Shown: positions 56,763 through 64,000 of the stretch, in pieces | Numbering within the stretch: position 1 is the stretch's first letter | How the letters are laid out: the number at the start of each line of letters is the position of its first letter | Assembly: GCA_027475525.1 (NCBI GenBank) | Contig: JAMWFC010000073.1 | Location: 583,791 to 647,790, forward strand | Length of the DNA stretch: 64,000 nt | From: Macrolepiota albuminosa | Lineage: Eukaryota; Basidiomycota; Agaricomycetes; Agaricales; Agaricaceae | Direction of reading: 5' to 3' | Position numbers and translations under genes: made by a program | Notes under the pieces: generated by a model | Told to the model about the DNA's origin: nothing | The model's database searches: none | Seen by the model: only the letters and a program-made list of their open reading frames with translations

Positions 56763-59177
56763 GTACCTCTTCAGTTTGGATGGTGGTTTGCAAATATATA
56801 CATGACGGGCCTGCATGAGATTATTTTAAAACTATGACAGCCAGTTCTTCTGACTAATCGTTCTATTGGAATGGACCGTCATACACTGTCAAGAAATATA
56901 CTTGTGATGCATATGGTGTGCTATAGTCTTGCTGCGTCAGTCTTCTCTTATTGTTTATTCATTTGTATTTACTAGATTGTCCTTACTTCGATGATCTGGT
57001 GTATGGAGCAATGGCATATGAACTCAGATACTCTCTATGATCACAACAATTCTAAGAATAATAACATTTACAAAACCCTTGCATACAGCAATGAAGACAA
57101 TTTTAATAATAACTTCAAATCTTGCGTCATAAGTATTTGGAGCGGGGATGGAGCACCGATCTGGACCGTCGAATAGAGGCAGGGGTGCTGTTTCAAAATG
57201 TGGTGAGGGATTTAAAGAGGGTGGTAGTAAATACGAGGAGCCGGGAATGAAAGGTGATGCAGACCGCGGTTTATGGGTGTAGGGACTTTGGCACCGGACA
57301 GGAGCGGTGGGTGGTTTATAAACGAAAGGGCCTGACATAGCGCGAAGTGGGAGCTAAAGTCAAGAGTGAACGTCTTGTGAGAAAATCTTCAGGCGAGGCA
57401 GTCAGTCTTATCTATCTTGGTGCTGCCACCCTCGAAGACCGCGAAAACAACTCAACCAGTGTTCGTGCCTACTGCCCTAGTAATGTCGTGTATATCATAT
57501 CTAAGCAGTGACAAGATGGATGAGTGGCAAAGAGGTGGTTAAGGAAAGCAACGCTGTGCCCAAAATCGAGTTTTGATGCACGTGACTGGACATCCAAAAC
57601 GAGTAAACGGGGGGTGTATCAAAACACGGAAGACGACATAGTCTTACAGGTAGTGTATATATGGGTATGTATGGTCATAATAACAATGTCAAGGTACCTT
57701 TGACAATGAGATAATAAGATAGATCACGTACCAAAAAATTCGATTATTCCCTGACCCTCTGACGAAGGAAATGACGTCTGACTACGGAAGGTGACCACAT
57801 AACTTCATCATAATTACGTATGTCCCTCCACTTGTTTCAACCTTTTTCAATTCAATTCTCTATTACGAATCATACACAAGTTTCACCAGTACGTATCTAC
57901 TTATAGTACGACAGACCTGAAGTTCGAGTCATCTTCTTGACCTCGAGCTTCAGGTAAGTTACTCACATACGACTTGTATTACTATCTTCTTGACCTCGAG
58001 CTTCAGCTTCAGCTTCAGATATATCATATTCGTACACAAAATACATCCATTCTGTGACATGCTGCGACACCCTCGAGGGAGGGCGAGGCTGTAACGAACA
58101 AGAGTGGATATGAAAATGAGGGCTGTTGGAATTTGAAGTTTGTGATTTGGAAGGGAAAATATGCAATGCTTCTGACTTCAGCCATGTGTTCACCATCTCA
58201 ATACCTGAGCCCTAAGCACATCTGGAGCGTGACCAATGAATGTTGTATCTAGTCGGCCCCAACGTTTTGCACACGGACTGTGCCAGAAAGGCTAAAACTG
58301 TATGTGTATGATGATACAGAGAGAATGAGGAGAAATTAGCTGGTATGAAGCTTCCTGTTTTCTAGAATGATTACTGGTGTGGTACAGAAATTGTCGGTGA
58401 CAACAAACATTCTGCTGGACTAACGGAGTGAGCATTGTGTCTGAGCTGAGCTTGGCAAACAGTTACGGGAATGGGCTGAAGAACAGGTCGCTAACATTTG
58501 AAGATTCCGACAATTTCTTTTTTGTATTCTGGGATTTCCATGCGTGTCGTTGTTTCGCGGTTTATCACTTATCAATGAGCTATATATGTATTGGGTTAAA
58601 TTACTAATTGGACATTCTTATAATCTGGGCGGATGGCAAAACGCATTCACGACTCGTAGCTTGGCTTAAGGGTTTCTCTGTATCAGGAGACTTGATTGGA
58701 AGTATGTACCACCCATCCTTCCAGCCGGCACCAAGGAATGTCTTAACTAAAAGGGTCGCTTCGTCAACACGTCACTTGATGCGCACTTCCCTATCATCAA
58801 AGCTCAATTCGGGCTCAATTCTCTACCTGAGTCCATGGTCCATCGAGCATTATGCAGGTAGGACATTAAGCTCCATGGTGAACTAGGTCCGATCGATGTA
58901 TATCAAATGTCGCATCGCATTTAGTATCTACAACTTCTCTTTGCGAGATGCACACAGGATTTCTTCGACACGAAGAATCGCGGATCCGGATGTCCAACCA
59001 GCATTAATCATCTTCACATATATCTATGAGAGTATAAGTTTCTAGAAATAGACATTCGAATTAGATGAAGGATAGATAAAAAGGGACATCTTTGAAGAGG
59101 CCTGATGAAGAATAAAATACAGCAAATTAAAGAGAGATAAGTTACAGTCTAAATTTTCCCGTTTACTTCGCTCGAAG
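56763..59177. other. No supported gene
   Basis: Unique-looking sequence with short frames only. A 21-nt word (cttcttgacctcgagcttca) is repeated at about 57931 and 57988, the second followed by gcttca triple repeats. Confidence 0.4.
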
Positions 59178-59684
59178 GCGTTGACGCTAGAACTAAATTA
59201 CATATCGGCAGCGTCATATATCAGGCCAGTGTGGTTCTGCCTGCCCTCTATGTGTTTGGAGGAATGCTGTCAGACTTCCGAGCCAGAAAAGTGCGCATCG
59301 ATCGACTCAGTCGCAGTGGCGACCTCGACGTATTCGATACTCGTTTCTTACTTTGCTCCATCGAGACAGACCTTCCTCGAGTATGACATCCTGCTGCCGA
59401 AGAATGAGCGCTACCGTACGTTCCAATCGGTTACACAAACTAGATCCACTCTTCGTACTGAGTCCTCAAACTGCTTTCCGACTAGGACCGAAGCTTTGAA
59501 TATAGTCTCCACAGTTACGAGATTAGCGTGGACTCACAGAAAAAGACCCTGTGAACGATCAAACAAAGGTCTCCGGGGCAGTCAAATTTGTTTGTGGGGT
59601 CGGCCCTTTGGTTTAGGTAGAATTGTAAGACCAGGTAATCCAGGGAGAATGATAACTAAGGCCCTGATGCCAGCACCAGAATAA
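59178..59684 (+). other. Unassigned open frame
   Basis: About 167 codons are open but the first Met lies well inside; Ser/Thr/Arg-rich, no motif, no splice support. It may be chance. Confidence 0.25.
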
Positions 59685-59787
59685 CAGTGTTTGGTCAGAA
59701 AAACGGTATGAGAATTGTCTGAGTGACTGTCATGTCACACCTGTGATAATCCGATAATAACACTGCTTTCTCACTCCCTCACTCAAC

Positions 59788-60373
59788 ATGTATCCGCAAA
59801 CCCTGCTTGAAATGTTTAACGCTGTTCCGCTGAACTCAAAGGATGACAATGCGTGGAATGGCCCTTGGAACGCACTCTTGACCCATTTCTTCCCCATGGA
59901 ACAAGGCTGGGAAGTCACACCTAAGGTAGGATACGGATCTGAAGGAGCTCTCACTTATCACCTTTAGGTTTCATCACCTTGGTCTATGGTGCCAATCGAT
60001 CTCGCTGTAAACTATGTCATTAGCTATAACAATGCGGCAATCCTTGCTATGTATGTCAAGGTCAAGCCATTCGACCAACTCGAGGTACTTACGGCTCGAG
60101 CTGAGGCCCATGAACAAATGCGTCGCCAGATTGGTGATTACTTCAAACTTGCCCCGCCGACTTTCATTGGTCTCAGCGCGTTCGGGCATATGGCATGCAA
60201 ATACGAGCTCATGAAGACTACGCACGTCACACCTCATATGTTGTCAAGGTCTCTGCAACACCTTAGCGACACTGTGCCTGAGGAGTATTGGGATCTGGAC
60301 TTGAAGACTGAAGAAGGGTGCCATTGAATGATGGCTATCATTGAACAGGTTAAAAATATGGTTCTCGCTGAAG
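59788..60373 (+). pseudogene. Basidiomycete hypothetical protein family, one TGA stop near the C-terminus
   Basis: Exon 1, 59788-59925 (MYPQTLLEMFNAVP...), joins exon 2 from 59968 across a 42-nt intron (GTAGGA...TTTAG). The protein reads PIDLAVNYVISYNNAAILAM, KVKPFDQLEVLTARAEAHEQ, LSAFGHMACKYELMK, EYWDLDLKTEEG, a pattern I know from many uncharacterised agaricomycete proteins. TGA at 60325-60327 ends it at 165 residues, but the same frame continues MMAIIEQVKNMVLAEG to a GTATGT donor at about 60374, as in full-length relatives. The stop is again one C-to-T change from CGA. Function unknown; possibly still expressed in shortened form. Confidence 0.65.
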
Positions 60374-61346
60374 GTATGTGTAAACGCAATTTTGCTACTC
60401 TCATTCAATGAGATTCTTGATCAGCCGCCAAAGGTGCCTAAGTCAACAGCTGTCCACGACACAGATAAGGCACCTTCACAATGCTGCATGACTTGAGCTT
60501 TTCTGCTATGTACATCTACTCTGTTTCAGTTTCGAAGTTGTCCATACATCACGTCTATATATGACAGTCTTACAAACTCCAAGAGATTGATTTTGAATAC
60601 ATGACATTGAGTTACTTTCACGAGTTGTTTGAGTGCTCGACATCTTGAATAGGGAAAGGGAAAAAAAAAACATAAATTAATTATAAAAACTACAAAAATT
60701 GAGGCGTGGGACTATCATACATCTCGACCTACATCACAGGCTGTCCTGGTGTTGTCAGCCCAAGTCCCTGAAGCGAGTGATTCGAGAGTGAAGGTGTGAA
60801 AAGCCATGACACCAGAGAGCATGACATGTATTGCACACTAGTACGCCAATACAATACAATACAATTACATGTATCTACGGGAGCTTCTCGAGCCCCTACA
60901 CATGAGCATCAAAGAACACAAAGAACAAACAAACAAACAAGTAGCTATATATTTATTCAATACGGAACCTGGAATGTGGAATGGGAGGGATAAAGAACGG
61001 TAGTGAGGGAACTATACGGACAGTATCAAGTATGTCAACACTCACAGAAGAGGGCGGGCAGGTGCACGACAAACAGGAAAGAGTGGGAGGGAGGATACAT
61101 ACGAAAGAATGAAAGGGATAGGTTACATATAGCGACAGATGAGCGTGATCGGATGGCTTTTCTACAACTGTGGTGGGGACGAGGAGGGTAGAGGAAATGT
61201 ATGAGTACGACATAAATTAAAATTCTCAATTAAAGCGCGTTGTAAACAGTTTGACGAAAAAAGGAGAGACAAGCAAGCTATTAAAAAGATCAGGTGTGTA
61301 GAGAGAGTGGGACAGTACGCAGTCATCTGTTGGTTCGTGCTCGGCA
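60374..61346. other. Intergenic, 3' flanks
   Basis: A-rich run at 60660-60670, a short caatacaatacaatac repeat near 60846 and aaacaaacaaacaa near 60927. Probably the 3' untranslated region of the minus-strand gene at 61.3-61.8 kb. No gene. Confidence 0.4.
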
Positions 61347-61825
61347 TCAAGCATTAGCGATCTACAGAAGGTTGAGCAAGGGCAACACTGAAAAACGAAA
61401 CATATTCACCTTTAAAGCTCTCGGCCTCTCAACTTCTTCATAATGACTCCCACGATCATTGCCCGTGTGGTCATGTCGGTATGGCTGGTTGTACAAATGG
61501 TCTGCATACCCGCCATATGCATCATGTTCGTCGGAAGGGTTGTGGTTCAACGATATACCACGCTGCAGCGTAACGGCACTGGGACCAGGCACAGGGCTAG
61601 GATCAAGACCGGCAGTTTCAAGAAGCTGATGTTCTGGCAATGTGGCCTGTGGGCGGTAATATGGCTGTTCTTTCTGTTCATGTCCCTGCAATGGAGACGG
61701 ATACTGCGAGTTATATGTGGTGTCCTGTGGATGAGAATGTGCCTGGGCATGATCTGCATATACCTGGGCCTGCTGCGGATGCTCATACGCAATGGCAGGA
61801 GGGTATGTGTTGTTGAGTACTTACA
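61347..61825 (-). CDS. 3' exons of a Q/H/P-rich protein
   Basis: Exon 61772-61410 and the last exon 61361-61347 join across a 48-nt intron (61409-61362, GTGAAT...CTGTAG), giving the terminus VERPRALK-IANA and a TGA at 61347. Upstream, an exon ending PHY-T at 61825 joins across 61824-61773 (GTAAGT...CGCAG). The exposed protein part is Gln/His/Tyr/Pro-rich and probably disordered. A terminal LKxANx is, from memory, common in agaricomycete membrane proteins with cytoplasmic tails, so this could be such a tail; no membrane helix lies in the exons I could place. The 5' end is not resolved. Confidence 0.5.
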
Positions 61826-62183
61826 GTATAATGAGGACCACCCCAGCGCACGTGACCTTACTATAAAATTTCACCCCTAGTGTTGTTGTCTTCTTTATTC
61901 TGAAGTTCAACGACACTAGGTATGTATCCTTACATTACACAATGATATTTATTCTGAAGTTCAATGACACTAGTACATTTGGTGTCTGTCTGTAGCCGCT
62001 GCATATAACTTGCTGCCACAGGTTATGGGCCCTGGCCCTCACAGACTAACACCGAAGATAGAATTGGAATTGAATACCGCTCCGCATACAAACATAGTAG
62101 TGCTACATAATTCCCCATTCCCCATTTGCTCAATAATTGCACAACTTCTCACACGCACACTATAATTGGTCTCCCTGCCTATC
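61826..62183. other. Upstream region of the second copia element, probable 5' LTR end and primer-binding site
   Basis: cttgctgccaca at 62009-62020 is followed by ggttatgggccct, a position and sequence style that fit a copia LTR end plus primer-binding site. The LTR start was not located. A 24-nt word (ttattctgaagttcaa-gacactag) is repeated at 61897 and 61949. Confidence 0.35.
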
Positions 62184-64000
62184 ATGGACGACACCAATCA
62201 TATGATGCGATCACCGATGGAGAAGCTCAGCATTATCAAATATGCAGAGTGGGAGAAGGCCATGTTTGGCCGCCTAATGTCGGTGGGAGGAGCACGGATA
62301 GTAACAGGCAAAGAAGTTCCACCCCTTCTTGAACCCACTAATCCCACCTCGATTGTGGCTTGGAACTTGTATCTTCTGAGAAGTGACCGTGCCACTGGTG
62401 AAATATACCAATGGTTAGATGAAGGTAACAAGATCCACGTTGACAATATATGAGATAAGCCATCACTTATGTGGACCAAGCTCCGTGAGGTTCACTCAAA
62501 GTCGGCACCAAATGCACGTTTCAATTTGCTGAGCGATCTCTTCAACATATGACTGCATGATGGCGAGGCTTTGACTCAGCTCTGCATGCGAGTAAAAGGT
62601 ACAATGCAATGTATTCATTCTCTCCGACCACCATTGGGCTTCAAATCAGATGAAACAGTCAGACCTGGGTATACTCTGGAAATGCTCGATGACGAGCTGT
62701 GCTCCATGGCTATGTTGTGAGCTCTTCTATGTGATGAGTATGCACCATTCATTTCATCAGTCTTGATGCTCAGCTCTTTGACGAATGATGCTGTGGAAGA
62801 AGCATTTCAGACAGAAGAAGTGCAATGCACAGCCACTGCCAAGAAGACTGCTGCTGTGGCTGCAGCCTATGTAATCAAGTGCTATTTATATGATGGCAAA
62901 CACAAGATTATTGATTGCCCTGTCCTTCAAAATGCTTGCACGCATGTCAAAAAGGACAACAACACCTCTTAATCTAAAAAGAGAGGAGGGTGCAGAGGAA
63001 ATGCTGCTGCCAAGGCGACAAACACACCAAAGATTGAGGAGGGTTGCGACGGTCCTGCTGTCAAGGCTGAAGCTGCAGTTTGTAGATCTTCTTTGTCAGT
63101 TGCCATCCCTTCTGACAACATGTGGAACACAGACTTGGGCACCATGAGTTCTATGACACCACATCGTGAATGGTTTTTACCGGACTCCTTCAAGCCTTTC
63201 AGAGCACTGATACGCCTTGCCAACAGTGTGACAGTGTACTCGGCAGGAAAAGGATCAGTCAGATTTAGACCATGAGAAAGGGATCAAGATGGGAGACCTC
63301 TCAATGATGTTATTTTCACCGATGTTTTATTTGTACCCAAATTAATCAACAATCTGCTGTCAATTACTATGCTTGCTGTACGCCATGGTTTTGTTGTGAT
63401 CTTCTATGAATGCAAAGTACTATTCTCCATCAATGATGAACTGGTGTTCACTGCAACAGTCGACAAGACCCTGACATCATTCTTGGATAGAGAGACTCTC
63501 ATCTCATCACCGACTCATGCTGCAAATGTGTTGTACGTCAGACCAATATCTTTCACTAAGATTGACAGGTCTCTTCTGCATTGGAGAATGTGCCACCTTG
63601 GAGCAGACAGGCTGGAACAACTGATAAAAGAAGGCCTTATGCATGATCTAAAGATATTGTCTGATACACCGCTACCATGCATATGCGAACCATGCCTTCA
63701 AGAGAAGCAGCACCATGTACCATTCCCATGTGCTGCCGATAGAGCACCAGAAGTACTCAGGAGAGTATTCAGTGACATACATGGTCTGATGCAAGTTGGA
63801 GGCCATCAGTCAAATTGCAAGTGGTGGATCACATTTGTTGATGACAGTATGAGATGGATGGAAGTGTGCAACATGTACCAAAAAAGCAACGCTTTGAGCA
63901 CCTTTAAGACTTACAAGGCTCAGGTTGAGCGCTATGCAGAAAAGGCTATTAAATGCATCTATTTTGACAAAGGAGGAGAGTATACATCTCATGACTTCAT
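62184..64000 (+). pseudogene. Ty1/copia gag-protease-integrase, 5' part, decayed and cut by the window end
   Basis: A single frame from ATG 62184 reads copia Gag (LREVHSKSAPNARFNLL; LHDGEALTQLCMRVKG; MAML-stop-ALLCDEY), a knuckle missing one Cys (CYLYDGKHKIIDC), the protease site as DLGTMSSMTPHREWF (normally DSGA/T), the GAG-pre-integrase block (LHWRMCHLGADRLEQL, then CICEPCLQEKQ) and integrase core (VFSDIHGLMQ, ITFVDDSMRWMEV, FDKGGEYTSHDF; the usual DNGGE has Lys for Asn). Stops: TGA at 62451, 62550, 62718, 63273 and TAA at 62970. The loss of protease Ser and stops make it inactive. It is a different copy from the one at 1-1920. Confidence 0.9.

Noticed and set aside
61443..61880. Plus-strand frame with hydrophobic stretches (145 codons)
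   Set aside because: Antisense to the Q/H-rich minus-strand exons, whose introns and phases agree; hydrophobicity arises from the complement of Gln/His codons.

Overview
The window looks like a repeat-rich chromosomal segment of an agaricomycete (mushroom-forming basidiomycete). The evidence is the dense introns of about 47-60 nt with GTRNGY donors in every genuine host gene, the mix of Ngaro/DIRS, Ty1/copia, Ty3/gypsy and Tc1/mariner elements, and a recognisable HPC2/ubinuclein gene plus several protein families I know mainly from Agaricomycetes. I could not name the species.

Layout. 1-1920: 3' half of a decayed Ty1/copia element with its 3' LTR. 1921-4123: CpG-poor relic of a gag gene. 4124-5397: intact five-exon alpha/beta hydrolase (minus strand). 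5680-6310: a long hairpin and a 340-bp TIR element. 6327-12181: a nearly pristine Ngaro-type tyrosine-recombinase retrotransposon (minus strand) with full split direct repeats A1-ORFs-B1-A2-B2. 12778-14747: intact nine-exon MFS drug:H+ antiporter. About 14750-32170: a 17-kb AT-rich, strongly CpG-depleted transposon graveyard with a Tc1/mariner relic, tRNA-like SINE candidates, palindromic minisatellites and a Ty3/gypsy element bounded by two 519-bp LTRs. 32208-40520: a younger but decayed Ty3/gypsy chromovirus (minus strand) that carries an extra reading frame of about 970 codons between its integrase and its 3' LTR. 40521-48940: gene debris, including a GH10 xylanase pseudogene, a pseudokinase and an inverted duplication. 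48944-52200: a repeat-rich uncharacterised gene. 53037-54526: HPC2/ubinuclein, intact. 55954-56762: JmjC-like partial gene. 59788-60373: a basidiomycete hypothetical gene with one stop. 61347-61825: the 3' end of a Q/H-rich gene. 62184-64000: 5' part of a second decayed copia element that runs off the window.

Two themes link the regions. First, decay is dominated by C-to-T change at CpG: old elements have almost no CpG, and in the younger ones most in-frame stops are TGA at a position where CGA (Arg) is expected from the family. The Ngaro element escapes this and must be recent. Second, complete, correctly spliced host genes (hydrolase, MFS transporter, HPC2) sit as islands between repeat blocks. 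There is no operon logic here; each host gene appears to be transcribed on its own.
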